Notes under the pieces: generated by a model
The model's input: only the letters and a program-made list of their open reading frames with translations
Told to the model about the DNA's origin: nothing
Database searches by the model: none
Program-made: the position numbers and the translations under genes
Shown here: positions 29,398 to 37,750 of the stretch, piece by piece
Numbering within the stretch: position 1 is the stretch's first letter
Layout of the letters: each line of letters begins with the position of its first letter
Assembly: GCF_029168335.1 (NCBI RefSeq)
Contig: NZ_JARGYC010000001.1
Location: forward strand, 121,416 to 185,415
Length of the DNA: 64,000 nucleotides
Origin: Psychromarinibacter sediminicola
GTDB taxonomy: Bacteria; Pseudomonadota; Alphaproteobacteria; Rhodobacterales; Rhodobacteraceae
Direction: 5' to 3'

Positions 29398-30984
29398 TCA
29401 GGTCAGCTCGGCGATCAGGCGCGGCGTCAGCAGGGCGGAGCGGCGCAGGTCGAGCACCGGATAGGCCTCGTCCTCGACCAGCCGCTCGACGGTGAAGTCG
29501 GGCTCCAGCCGCTTCAGGCGGTGGACCACGTCGATCGCCGATTCCATCCGGCCGGAGTGGGCGTAGAGCGCGATGAGATAGCGCAGCGGCGGGTGGAAGT
29601 CGGGCGCCGTGGCGGCGGATTTGCGCGCCCAGTCGAGCGCCTCGTCCAGCGCGCCCCGCGTCGTCGCCGTCATCGCGCAGCCCATGTCGAACCAGTGCAG
29701 AAACGGCGTGTTGCCCGAGATGTGCCGCCCGATCATCTGCGCCCGGTGCGCCAGCTTGGCGTTGCCGTGATAGAGCGCCGCCATCGCCAGCCCGTCCCAG
29801 GCGAAGGGGTTGGCGCGGTTCGCCCGCAGCCCGCGCTGGGCGTATTCCATCCCCGCGGTCGTGTCGCCGCCGAGGACCAGCGCCGCATGGGTCGCGGCGG
29901 CCAGGACCATGGAATTCGTTGGTTCCAGTTCCAGAGCGCGCGCGGCCATCGCCTCGGCCTCTGCGGCGGCGTCGTCGGTGAAGGCCGAATGCCGCTCTAC
30001 CAGCATCATGATCCGCAACAGCGCGCGCCAGGCGAGGAACACGCCGCGCGGCATCAGGTCGAAGGCGGTTTCGAGGAGGCGGTCGGCCTCCAGCTGGTCG
30101 TCGGCGCGCATCGAGAACATGCGGCGCACCGCGATGCGGGCGGTAACGGAGGCATCGAACTCGTCGCCCCCGAGGCGGGCGGTGTCGGACAGCGCCTCGG
30201 AGACGCTGTCGCTGGCCTCGTGGATCAGCCGCAGGACGTTCAGGTGATCGAGCGGCGGGGCGCCCTGCATCTCGACGAATTCGGTGCCCGACCAGAGGCT
30301 GTTGCCGCCCGGCCCGGATTCCATCAGCACCCGCAGGCCGGCCATCTGCCGGTCGACGCTGGCCCGCGTGCGCAGCACCAGATCGACCTCGGCCGGCCCG
30401 GTGCCGGTGTCGCGCAGGACCTGCAGCGTGATCTGCTCGGTCAGCGCGCGGGCCACGTTGTCGGCGAAGCCTTCGGCGAAGAACCGCTCCATCCCGTCGG
30501 CCGGCGCGTCGCTGAGCATCAGGAGCCGGCGCTGCCCGTCCGGCATCTCGGTGGCGGGGGCCGGGGCGATGCGCGCGCCCTGGGCGGCGCGGCGCTCGGC
30601 CAGCCAGGCCTCGAAAGCCGGGTCGCGGATGTCGATCCCGTCGAGAAAGCGGGCGGCACCGGCCTCGGCGGGCGCATCCGGCACCGCGACGCGCGCGGGG
30701 TCCAGGCCCACCTGGCGGCGGTTCGCAAGCAGGCAATCGGCCAGCGGCCCGAGCGCGCGGCGCAGTTCCGACAGCACCTGGCGCAGGCTGGCGCCGCCCT
30801 GTTCGCGGCCCCGGTCGCTCCACAGCATGTCCTTCAGCGTCGCGCGCGGCAGCGTCATGTCGGGCGCCGTCGCCAGCAGCGCCAGCGTGCCCTGCGCCTT
30901 GGCGGAGCGCGGCGTCAGGTCCGTCCCGTCCGGCCCGGTCAGTCGGAACGGGCCGTGCAGGTCTATGCGCAGAATATGCGTCAG
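29398..30984 (-). CDS. SARP-type transcriptional regulator with TPR-like C-terminus
   Basis: The N-terminal ~95 residues form an OmpR-like winged helix of the SARP/BTAD type: LTPRSAKAQGTLALLA, then LPRATLKDMLWSDR and ASLRQVLSELRRALG. The middle (residues about 150-270) resembles the TolB-like module seen in related regulators (FAEGFADNVARALTEQ), and the rest is helical tetratricopeptide-like repeats. The first ATG (30858) would cut away the first half of the winged helix. Upstream, the frame stays open to a stop at 31051 but offers no ATG, GTG or TTG; a CTG at 30984 has an aagg at good spacing and is used here as a tentative start, an ATT at 30975 being the alternative. It is divergent from the PAP2 gene it may control. 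Confidence 0.7.
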   Translation of the reverse strand: MTHILRIDLHGPFRLTGPDGTDLTPRSAKAQGTLALLATAPDMTLPRATLKDMLWSDRGREQGGASLRQVLSELRRALGPLADCLLANRRQVGLDPARVAVPDAPAEAGAARFLDGIDIRDPAFEAWLAERRAAQGARIAPAPATEMPDGQRRLLMLSDAPADGMERFFAEGFADNVARALTEQITLQVLRDTGTGPAEVDLVLRTRASVDRQMAGLRVLMESGPGGNSLWSGTEFVEMQGAPPLDHLNVLRLIHEASDSVSEALSDTARLGGDEFDASVTARIAVRRMFSMRADDQLEADRLLETAFDLMPRGVFLAWRALLRIMMLVERHSAFTDDAAAEAEAMAARALELEPTNSMVLAAATHAALVLGGDTTAGMEYAQRGLRANRANPFAWDGLAMAALYHGNAKLAHRAQMIGRHISGNTPFLHWFDMGCAMTATTRGALDEALDWARKSAATAPDFHPPLRYLIALYAHSGRMESAIDVVHRLKRLEPDFTVERLVEDEAYPVLDLRRSALLTPRLIAELT

Positions 30985-31163
30985 TGAACCAACCTTCGTG
31001 CTGCCCCAAGGATCGTGCCGACGAGCGGTAGCCGGCGTGGCACCGTGAATTTATCGTTAAATACTGGAAACTGTCTACATTTTGCTGGCGCCCGGCGGTC
31101 GCCTTTCTGCATTCCGTGTCATGTGTTTGGGACATCGCGTTTTCGAACAGGGGCGGGGACATC

Positions 31164-32273
31164 ATGGCCACATCGGGACGAATGGGTCGCATGGGACGTA
31201 TGGGTCGCATGGGCAGAATGGGGCGCATGGGCCGCATGGGCGAGTATGACGACCCGGCGCATGCCGGCGGTCCGTCCTCGACGCTGCTGAACGACGCGCT
31301 GACGACGACGCGCGACGGGACCGTCGGCTACTGGGACGGCGCCGCGCGCTACACGCCGGCCTTTCCGTTCAGCGACAGCCCCGACGACATCCTGTATCTG
31401 CAATACGATATCCGCGGCCGGCTTCTGGACCACGCGCTGCACGCCAGCATGGCCGTCGCCGGCACGCCGGCGCGGCGCGATGCCGGCGGCGTGACGCTGG
31501 GGTCGGCGGAGGTGAAGGGCTCGGGCCGGCCGGTCGTGACGATCCACCAGCCCGCGCAGGACCATTTCCGCGCGCAGCTGTCGCATCTGCGCGCCTATGC
31601 CGACCTGCGCGACGACCGGCTGGCCGAGATCAACCTGCAACTCGGCGACATCATGTCGTTCTTCGGGGCGGTCGGCTATCTCGACCCGCAGCGGCGGGCC
31701 CGCACGACGGACCTGCTGGACGCGGTGGAGCGGCTGACGGTCTTCGTGGAGATGCAGGTCAAGCACCTGTGCCGCAGCCCGCGGCCGATCGACTATGCGC
31801 CCCAGGTGCAGCCGTTGATCCAGACGCCGGATCACAGCGCCTTTCCCTCCGGCCATTCGACCGAGAGCTTCGCGGTGGCGACCGTGCTCTACCGGCTGAT
31901 GGAGGGCGAGTGCGCCCATCACGGCGTGGGCGCGCAGGCGCATGTGTTCCGCGTGGCCGAGCGGATGGCGGTGAACCGGACCGTGGCGGGCGTGCATTTC
32001 CCCTGCGACAGCGCGGCGGGCGCGGTGCTGGGCTGTGCCATCGGCGAACATGTCCATGCGCTGGCCACGGGCCGCGTCCTGAAGCCGATGGCGATGGATT
32101 TCCGCGCCGGCGACGGCGGCGGCTTTGCCGATACCGAGGATTTCTCGCTGGACTGGCTGGGCGATGCGCTCGTGCCGCCGGAATTCGACCACAGGCCGGC
32201 GGATGGCGACGCGGCGACCCGCAACGCGATCCTCGCGAAGGCGTGGGAGCTGGCGGCGGCGGAGTGGCCCTAG
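31164..32273 (+). CDS. PAP2/vanadium-haloperoxidase-like enzyme with N-terminal Met-Gly-Arg repeats
   Basis: A 369-residue protein. After MATSGR come six MGR tripeptides and a final MGE (31182-31244), then a ~180-residue helical region and the PAP2 acid-phosphatase / vanadium-haloperoxidase active site: K in KHLCRSPRP, PSGHS near residue 230, and R and H in NRTVAGVHFPCD. All three motifs are intact, so it should be active as a phosphatase or vanadate-dependent haloperoxidase. No signal peptide or transmembrane helix is seen, unlike lipid phosphatases. The repeat units use different synonymous codons, including rare aga. It is divergent from the SARP regulator and convergent with an S8 protease. 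Confidence 0.8.
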   Translation: MATSGRMGRMGRMGRMGRMGRMGRMGEYDDPAHAGGPSSTLLNDALTTTRDGTVGYWDGAARYTPAFPFSDSPDDILYLQYDIRGRLLDHALHASMAVAGTPARRDAGGVTLGSAEVKGSGRPVVTIHQPAQDHFRAQLSHLRAYADLRDDRLAEINLQLGDIMSFFGAVGYLDPQRRARTTDLLDAVERLTVFVEMQVKHLCRSPRPIDYAPQVQPLIQTPDHSAFPSGHSTESFAVATVLYRLMEGECAHHGVGAQAHVFRVAERMAVNRTVAGVHFPCDSAAGAVLGCAIGEHVHALATGRVLKPMAMDFRAGDGGGFADTEDFSLDWLGDALVPPEFDHRPADGDAATRNAILAKAWELAAAEWP

Positions 32274-32357
32274 CCCGGATTTGTGCGCGGGGCGGTCCCC
32301 GGCCGCGCCGCATTGGACGAGTGGAACCGCGGTAACGGTTCAATCGACGGGGAATGT

Positions 32358-32379
32358 ACGGCCCGGGACGCAGGGCCGT
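32358..32379. terminator. Hairpin between the convergent PAP2 and S8 genes
   Basis: Perfect 7-bp arms (acggccc and gggccgt) with an 8-base loop lie midway in the 148-base gap between two convergent genes. There is no T tract; it could serve either direction. Confidence 0.3.
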
Positions 32380-32421
32380 GTCCGAGTGGCCGGAGCCGGC
32401 GTCCGCGGGTCCGGTGTCAGG

Positions 32422-34551
32422 TCAAAGGCGGTGCCTGCGGTGCGGGCGCCGCCTTTCGTCCAGAAGCCCCGCCGCCACGCCGGCGCCGAGCCGCGCGTCC
32501 TGGCGCGGCGGGGCCCGGAGGATCCTGGAGATGATGGTGTCGCGATCCGCGCCGGGATCGGCGGCGAGGATGTCCGCGATGGCCCGGGCGATCTGCGGTG
32601 CGGCGGCGGAGGTGCCGGAGAGCAGGCTGGTGCTGCCGGAATAGGTTCCGGCGGCCAGCACGCCGGGATGCGCGCGACCCTCTTCGCTGATCGCGGCAAG
32701 CGCGGGATTGCGCGCCGCGGTGCCGCGCGTCGGGCCGGCGGCGGTGTAGCGCGTCGGCGCGCGAGTCTCGGGATCGGCAGCGCCGGGGCGGGTGTCGTCG
32801 GCATGGCTGCCGCCGACGGCGAAGACATGCGGGCTGGCCGAAGTCGCAAAGGCGGACATCGTGCCGCCCCGGCAGACGGCCGAGCCGGAGGTCGGGCGGT
32901 CGTAGCTCTTGAGCTCCGGGTCCACGCCGCGGACCCAGGCGTCCTCCAGATAGGATTGCCGCCCGTGGATCGGATAGCCCGCGGGCGTGTCGTCGCGCTG
33001 CACGTCGCACCACAGCGGCAGGGCCGTGCGCCCGGAATTGCGGACGCTCACGCGATAGAGCCCGGCGGGCGCGCGTCGGCGGTCCGGGTCGAACCCGACG
33101 GTGGGGGCGAGGGCGAGCGTGATCCGGGTGCGCCCGGCGATGCCGGGGGACGGGCGGACATAGATCGCGCCGACGGGTGTGCTGCCGCCGGTATGCCAGG
33201 CATGGACCGCGGTGGTGCCGTCGACCGTCACGCTGTCGCCGTTGGGCGCGGTCAGCGTGATCTCGGGGTGCGCCTCCGAGGGCAGGCGCAGTTCCAGGAA
33301 GCTGACGGAATGGTCCGCCGGGCTGACGCGCCAGTCGATGCTGCGGCTGTCATCCGCCGCGATCCGGGCGGCCGCGGTCAGCTGGTCGCGGTAGGTGTTG
33401 CCGGCCGGCACGACCAGTTTGGTCGGCAACCCTTCGGCGTTTCGCGCGTCGATCAGGCGGGCCATCTCGGCTTCGAGAAAGCCGGTGCCGTCCTTCGGGC
33501 CGGCGGCGATGCCGAAGCTGAAATTCACCACGAGCGAGACGCGCGCGGTCTCGCCGCTGTCGGGGTCGGTCCAGCTGTCGGCCCAGTCGAGGATGCGCTG
33601 CAGCGCCTGGAGCGCGAAGCTGTTCAGCCGCGCGCCGGACGTGTCGAGCGTGGCGAAGGCGGGGACTTCGACGGCGACGAGGGGGCGGTCGCTCGGCGCG
33701 CTTCCCGGTGCCGCGCCGCCGGCGAGGTCCATGACATGGGTGCCGTGGGTGTCGAGCTGACCGACGGGCAGGCGGAAGCCCGGCGCGCCGTACCGGCCCG
33801 CGGCGGTGGTGGCCGGGGCGCCGGCGCGGGCGGCGGCCTCGCGGCGCAGGGCGCGGTAGAAGGCGTCTTCGCTCGGGGCGGCGGCAAGGAGGGCGTCGAG
33901 CTCGGCCTTGTCGAATTCCTGGCCGATGGCGACGGTCGCGGGCCGGCGGGTCGTGTCGACGGCCTCGACGGCCTGGACCCAGTAATGCTGCACCCGGGTC
34001 TCGCGGCCCGCGCGGAAGCGTTCGTTGGCGACGCCGATGGCGTCGTCGATCACCGCGGTCACCACGATATCGGGCCGCGCCGGCGCGTCCGCGGCCTGCG
34101 CGCCGGTGGCGGCGTTGGCCGTGCGCGCGACGAATCCGGGCGGCACCGCCATGCCGACATGCCGCACCTCGTAGAGCGGCGTGCCGTCCGGGGCCTCCAG
34201 CGCGGTGTATGACTCGTCCTCCGGGCGGTAGACGAAGAGATAGCGCAGGTGGTCGACCGGGTCGCCGGCGGGTTCGCGGGTGATCAGCCGGGCCAGGATG
34301 CGCTGGGCGTCGAGCCCGAGGGCGAGCTTGTCCGCGCCCTGGCCCAGATGGTCCAGCAGCGCCCGGGCGTGGGGCGCGTAGCGGCCCTGGGCGTCGGCGG
34401 TAAGCCGGATATGCACCGGCTGCCATGGCGGCGCCTCCGCTCCGGCCGTCGCCTGATGCGGGCGCGTGGCGTGCTCCCAGTCCTCGTAGGGCTCCACGAT
34501 CGCCGCCGGCGTGCCCTTGAAGCCGCGGTCCCGTTGTGTCCAGTCGCCCAC
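32422..34551 (-). CDS. S8 family serine protease (subtilase)
   Basis: A ~709-residue protease. The catalytic triad is visible: Asp in VVTAVIDDAIG (near residue 169), His in DTHGTHVMDLAGG (near 269) and Ser in LLSGTSAAAPQIARA (near 660). About 100 residues separate Asp from His, longer than in classical subtilisins, and a ~270-residue region between Asn-containing VVPAGN and Ser includes a beta-rich insert. There is no signal peptide, so it may be cytoplasmic or leave by a non-Sec route. Start GTG at 34551 has a ggagg site; GTGs at 34569 and 34575 are also in frame. It faces the PAP2 gene. Confidence 0.85.
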   Translation of the reverse strand: MGDWTQRDRGFKGTPAAIVEPYEDWEHATRPHQATAGAEAPPWQPVHIRLTADAQGRYAPHARALLDHLGQGADKLALGLDAQRILARLITREPAGDPVDHLRYLFVYRPEDESYTALEAPDGTPLYEVRHVGMAVPPGFVARTANAATGAQAADAPARPDIVVTAVIDDAIGVANERFRAGRETRVQHYWVQAVEAVDTTRRPATVAIGQEFDKAELDALLAAAPSEDAFYRALRREAAARAGAPATTAAGRYGAPGFRLPVGQLDTHGTHVMDLAGGAAPGSAPSDRPLVAVEVPAFATLDTSGARLNSFALQALQRILDWADSWTDPDSGETARVSLVVNFSFGIAAGPKDGTGFLEAEMARLIDARNAEGLPTKLVVPAGNTYRDQLTAAARIAADDSRSIDWRVSPADHSVSFLELRLPSEAHPEITLTAPNGDSVTVDGTTAVHAWHTGGSTPVGAIYVRPSPGIAGRTRITLALAPTVGFDPDRRRAPAGLYRVSVRNSGRTALPLWCDVQRDDTPAGYPIHGRQSYLEDAWVRGVDPELKSYDRPTSGSAVCRGGTMSAFATSASPHVFAVGGSHADDTRPGAADPETRAPTRYTAAGPTRGTAARNPALAAISEEGRAHPGVLAAGTYSGSTSLLSGTSAAAPQIARAIADILAADPGADRDTIISRILRAPPRQDARLGAGVAAGLLDERRRPHRRHRL

Positions 34552-34662
34552 CTTCGCCTCCCGTGTCACTGTCACCCGGACAGCATGCGCGCACGGCGCC
34601 GCATGTCATCCGTCCCGGAGCGGATTGACGATGAATTGACGGAGGCGCCGGTGCAGGCGCGG

Positions 34663-35169
34663 TCAGGCGCCGGGCTGGTCGTCCTTGATCTCGCCGATCG
34701 TCAGCACCGGCGAGGCGTCGATCCGCTCGGCGTCGAGCATCGCCGCGACCCGTTCCAGCGACGAGACGAGCTGGGCCTGCTCCCAGTCGCGCATCCCCTC
34801 GAAGGCGCGGACGAACCGCTGTTGCAGCGCATCCGGCGCCGAGGTCGCCGTCTCGTCGCCCTTCGGCGTGATGACCACGTCCGTCTGCCGGCCGTCGGTG
34901 CGCGACCGGAACCGGGTGACCATGCCGCGCGCGACGAGCTTGTCGACCAGCGCCGTGACCGTCGCCTGGCTGACCCGCATCTGCATGGCAAGGGCCTTGG
35001 GCGTCGCGCCGGCCTGGCCGCGGGCGGCCACGATCTGCAGAACGCGAAGCTGCGCCGAGGTCAGCCCGGCCGCCTGGGCGAGAGACCGCTCATACTGCTC
35101 GGTCGCGCGCAGAATCCTGCGCAGCGCGATCAGACAGGCGTCGGTTCGATCTGGATGAGCCTCGGACAT
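34663..35169 (-). CDS. ectR: MarR-family regulator of ectoine genes (EctR-like)
   Basis: A 168-residue winged-helix regulator: LTSAQLRVLQIVAARG, then the recognition region MRVSQATVTALVDKLVARG and the wing with RSRTDGRQTDVVITPKG. It is divergent from ectA. In halophilic methylotrophs a MarR-type EctR in this position represses ectABC-ask, and the same role is inferred here. The ATG at 35169 is used; a TATAAA at 35179-35184 only nine bases upstream would imply a nearly leaderless mRNA. A longer start at 35235 is possible. Confidence 0.85.
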   Translation of the reverse strand: MSEAHPDRTDACLIALRRILRATEQYERSLAQAAGLTSAQLRVLQIVAARGQAGATPKALAMQMRVSQATVTALVDKLVARGMVTRFRSRTDGRQTDVVITPKGDETATSAPDALQQRFVRAFEGMRDWEQAQLVSSLERVAAMLDAERIDASPVLTIGEIKDDQPGA

Positions 35170-35332
35170 GAGGGGGATTTTATACGCAACCCCGGATCCT
35201 TCAATCCCCGAAGTACCGTGGCGTTTGTTCGACATGCTAACGAACCTATGGGGCAAATCCTTCTGCGTAAGGCAAGAAATTTGCCTCACAGGCAGGTTTT
35301 AAGGGGTTTAACAAAGAAATCTGCATCGAACG

Positions 35333-35371
35333 TTGAAAAGCCTACCGCGCCCCGCTATTTAGTCAGACTAA
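35333..35371 (+). promoter_or_regulatory. ectA promoter with overlapping MarR-type operator
   Basis: A -35 box TTGAAA (35333-35338) and a -10 box TATTTA (35356-35361) are separated by exactly 17 bases. The near-palindrome ttagtc-a-gactaa (35359-35371) overlaps the -10 and the expected start site, which is where a MarR repressor such as EctR would block initiation. The octamer ctaacgaa overlaps the operator's right arm and recurs at 35237-35244, near the ectR promoter. The ectA ribosome site is gagga, before the ATG at 35394. Confidence 0.65.
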
Positions 35372-35393
35372 CGAAATCGAGGAGCAAGCAGCC

Positions 35394-35942
35394 ATGCCGA
35401 GAGACAGCGTTCAGAAAGACACCGCCAAACCCCGAACTCGCACGCCCCTTCTGCGCAAGCCTGAGGCGACGGACGGGGCCGCAATCTGGGAACTCATCAA
35501 GAGCTGCAAGCCGCTCGACGAAAACTCCATGTACTGCAACCTGGTCCAGGCGGATCACTTCGCGGATACCTGCGTCGTGGCCGAGCTGGACGGCGAGATC
35601 GTGGGCTGGGTCTCCGGCCACATGATCCCGAACGAGAACGAGCTGTTCGTCTGGCAGGTGGCCGTCGGTTCCCAGGCCCGCGGCCTGGGGCTTGGCAAGA
35701 AGATGCTGATGGCGCTGATCGCGCGCGAGGAATGCGCCGGCGCCACGCATCTGAAGACCACCATCACCGCCGACAACGACGCCTCCTGGGGCCTGTTCAA
35801 GAGCTTCGCCAAGGCCGTCGGCGGCGCGCTGACCGACGAGCCGCACTTCACGCGAGACGACCACTTCGACGGTCATCACGCGACGGAGCACATGGTGACC
35901 ATCACGCTGCCCGAGACGGTCGCGTTGAAGGCCGTGGCGTAA
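35394..35942 (+). CDS. ectA: L-2,4-diaminobutyrate acetyltransferase
   Basis: A 182-residue GNAT-family enzyme that acetylates diaminobutyrate, the second step of ectoine synthesis. The family pattern is clear: RKPEATDGAAIWELIKSC at the start, NELFVWQVAV, the acetyl-CoA loop SQARGLGLGKKML, and ITADNDASWGLFKSFA. First gene of the ectABC-ask operon, preceded by a recognisable promoter and operator. Confidence 0.96.
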   Translation: MPRDSVQKDTAKPRTRTPLLRKPEATDGAAIWELIKSCKPLDENSMYCNLVQADHFADTCVVAELDGEIVGWVSGHMIPNENELFVWQVAVGSQARGLGLGKKMLMALIAREECAGATHLKTTITADNDASWGLFKSFAKAVGGALTDEPHFTRDDHFDGHHATEHMVTITLPETVALKAVA

Positions 35943-35995
35943 CCGCCACCGCCTCCCGACCGTACCGGCACGACAAGATTCCGAAAGGTAGACCT

Positions 35996-37294
35996 ATGCC
36001 CAAAGACCAAACCCCCACTGGTGAATACGAGATATTCGAACGTCGCGAGAGCGAAGCGCGCAGCTACTGCCGCGGCTTCAAGACGATGTTCAAGAAAGCG
36101 AGCGGTTCCGAGCTGACCGACGACAAGGACCGCACCTATATCGACTTTCTCGCCGGCTGTTCGTCGCTGAACTACGGGCACAACGACCCGGACATGAAGC
36201 AGGCGCTGATCGACCACATCTCGCGTGACGGGATCGCCCACGGGCTGGACCTGCACACCGATGCGAAAAGCGACTTCCTAAAGACGTTCGAGGAGAAGAT
36301 CCTCAAGCCGCGCGGGATGGACCACAAGCTGATGTTCACCGGCCCGACCGGCACCAACGCCGTCGAGGCGGCGATGAAGCTGGCGCGCAACGCGACCGGC
36401 CGCGAGAACATCATCGCCTTCACCGACGGCTTCCACGGCGTCACGCTGGGCGCGCTGGCCGCGACCGGGAACGGCTATCACCGCGGCGGCGCCGGCATCA
36501 CGCTGAACGGCGTGACGCGCGTTCCATTCGACGGCTACATGGGCGAGAATTGCGACACGACGACGATTCTCGAGGCGATGCTGCAGGACGGCTCGTCCGG
36601 CGTCGACGCCCCGGCCGCCATCATGCTGGAGACCGTGCAGGGCGAGGGCGGGCTCAACGCCGCCTCGACCGAATGGGTCCAGCGCGTGGCCGAGCTGGCG
36701 AAGGAGCATGGCGCGCTGCTGATCGTCGACGACATCCAGGCGGGCTGCGGCCGCACCGGCACCTTCTTCTCCTTCGAGAAGATGGGCATCGAGCCGGATA
36801 TCATCACGATGGCGAAATCGGTCTCGGGCTTCGGCCTGCCGATGGGCCTGGTCCTGGTGCGCCCGCAGCACGACGTGATGGGCCCGGCGGAGCATAACGG
36901 CACCTTCCGCGGCAACACTCATGCCTTCGTGACCGCCCGCGTGGCGATCGAGAAGTTCTGGTCTGACGATACGTTCGAGAAGGAGCTTGCCGAGAAGGAG
37001 AAGATCCTGAGCGGTGCCATGGACGAGCTGGCGGGCATCGTCGGCGACACGGCGCGGCTCAAGGGCCGCGGCCTGATGCGCGGCGTCGATGTCGGCTCGG
37101 GCGAGCTGGCCGAGGAAATCTGCGGCCGGGCCTTCGAGAAGGGGCTGGTCGTCGAGACCTCCGGCTCGGACGACGAGGTGGTCAAGATCCTCGCGCCGCT
37201 GACGACCCCGACGGAGACCTTCCGCAAGGGGCTCGACATCCTGCTCGAAGCCGCGCGGGAAGTCGTTGAAAACCACAAGACGGCGGCGGAGTGA
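35996..37294 (+). CDS. ectB: Diaminobutyrate--2-oxoglutarate transaminase
   Basis: A 432-residue class III PLP aminotransferase that makes L-2,4-diaminobutyrate from aspartate semialdehyde, using glutamate. Signature parts: the LAGCSSLNYGHNDP start, LMFTGPTGTNAVEAAMKLAR, IVDDIQAGCGRTGTFFSFE and the PLP lysine in ITMAKSVSGFGLPMG. The ATG at 35996 lies 53 bases after ectA and has an aaagg site; the longer open frame overlaps ectA. Confidence 0.97.
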   Translation: MPKDQTPTGEYEIFERRESEARSYCRGFKTMFKKASGSELTDDKDRTYIDFLAGCSSLNYGHNDPDMKQALIDHISRDGIAHGLDLHTDAKSDFLKTFEEKILKPRGMDHKLMFTGPTGTNAVEAAMKLARNATGRENIIAFTDGFHGVTLGALAATGNGYHRGGAGITLNGVTRVPFDGYMGENCDTTTILEAMLQDGSSGVDAPAAIMLETVQGEGGLNAASTEWVQRVAELAKEHGALLIVDDIQAGCGRTGTFFSFEKMGIEPDIITMAKSVSGFGLPMGLVLVRPQHDVMGPAEHNGTFRGNTHAFVTARVAIEKFWSDDTFEKELAEKEKILSGAMDELAGIVGDTARLKGRGLMRGVDVGSGELAEEICGRAFEKGLVVETSGSDDEVVKILAPLTTPTETFRKGLDILLEAAREVVENHKTAAE

Positions 37295-37298
37295 CACC

Positions 37299-37700
37299 AT
37301 GATCGTAAGAGACTTCGACGATATCGTGAGAGACGCGCGCGACAGGGTGATCTCGGACGCGCACTGGTCGAGCGTGCGGATGCTGCTGGCCGATGACGGG
37401 ATGGGGTTCTCCTTCCACATCACCTTCCTGGAGGCGGGATCCGAGCACACGTTCGAGTACAAGAACCACTTCGAGAGCGTGTACTGCATGCAGGGCAAGG
37501 GCTCGATCACCGATCTGGCCACCGGCGAGACGCACCAGATCAAGCCGGGCACGATGTACGCCCTGAACGAGCACGACCGGCACACGCTGCGCGCCGAGGA
37601 AGAGCTGATCATGGCGTGCGTGTTCAACCCGCCGGTCACGGGCAAGGAAGTGCATCGTGAAGACGGCTCCTACGCCCCGGCCGACGAGATGGCGGACTGA
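37299..37700 (+). CDS. ectC: L-ectoine synthase
   Basis: A 133-residue cupin that cyclises N-acetyl-diaminobutyrate to ectoine. Typical sequence: MIVRDFDDIV, WSSVRMLLADDGMGFSFHIT, the metal region EHTFEYKNHFESVYCMQGKG, and LNEHDRHTLRAEEEL. It starts four bases after the ectB stop. No ectD (hydroxylase) follows, so this locus makes ectoine and not hydroxyectoine. Confidence 0.97.
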   Translation: MIVRDFDDIVRDARDRVISDAHWSSVRMLLADDGMGFSFHITFLEAGSEHTFEYKNHFESVYCMQGKGSITDLATGETHQIKPGTMYALNEHDRHTLRAEEELIMACVFNPPVTGKEVHREDGSYAPADEMAD

Positions 37701-37750
37701 GATCCGCCGCTCTGCGCCGCACTGACACTCATACGCGAACGAACGGACCC

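Noticed and set aside
29156..31237. A 693-codon open frame on the - strand overlapping the SARP gene
   Set aside because: It is a shifted frame of the SARP gene. The SARP frame alone shows the winged helix and repeat structure.
31182..31244. MGR run as a recent microsatellite expansion
   Set aside because: Third codon positions differ among most units, which is not expected from recent slippage.
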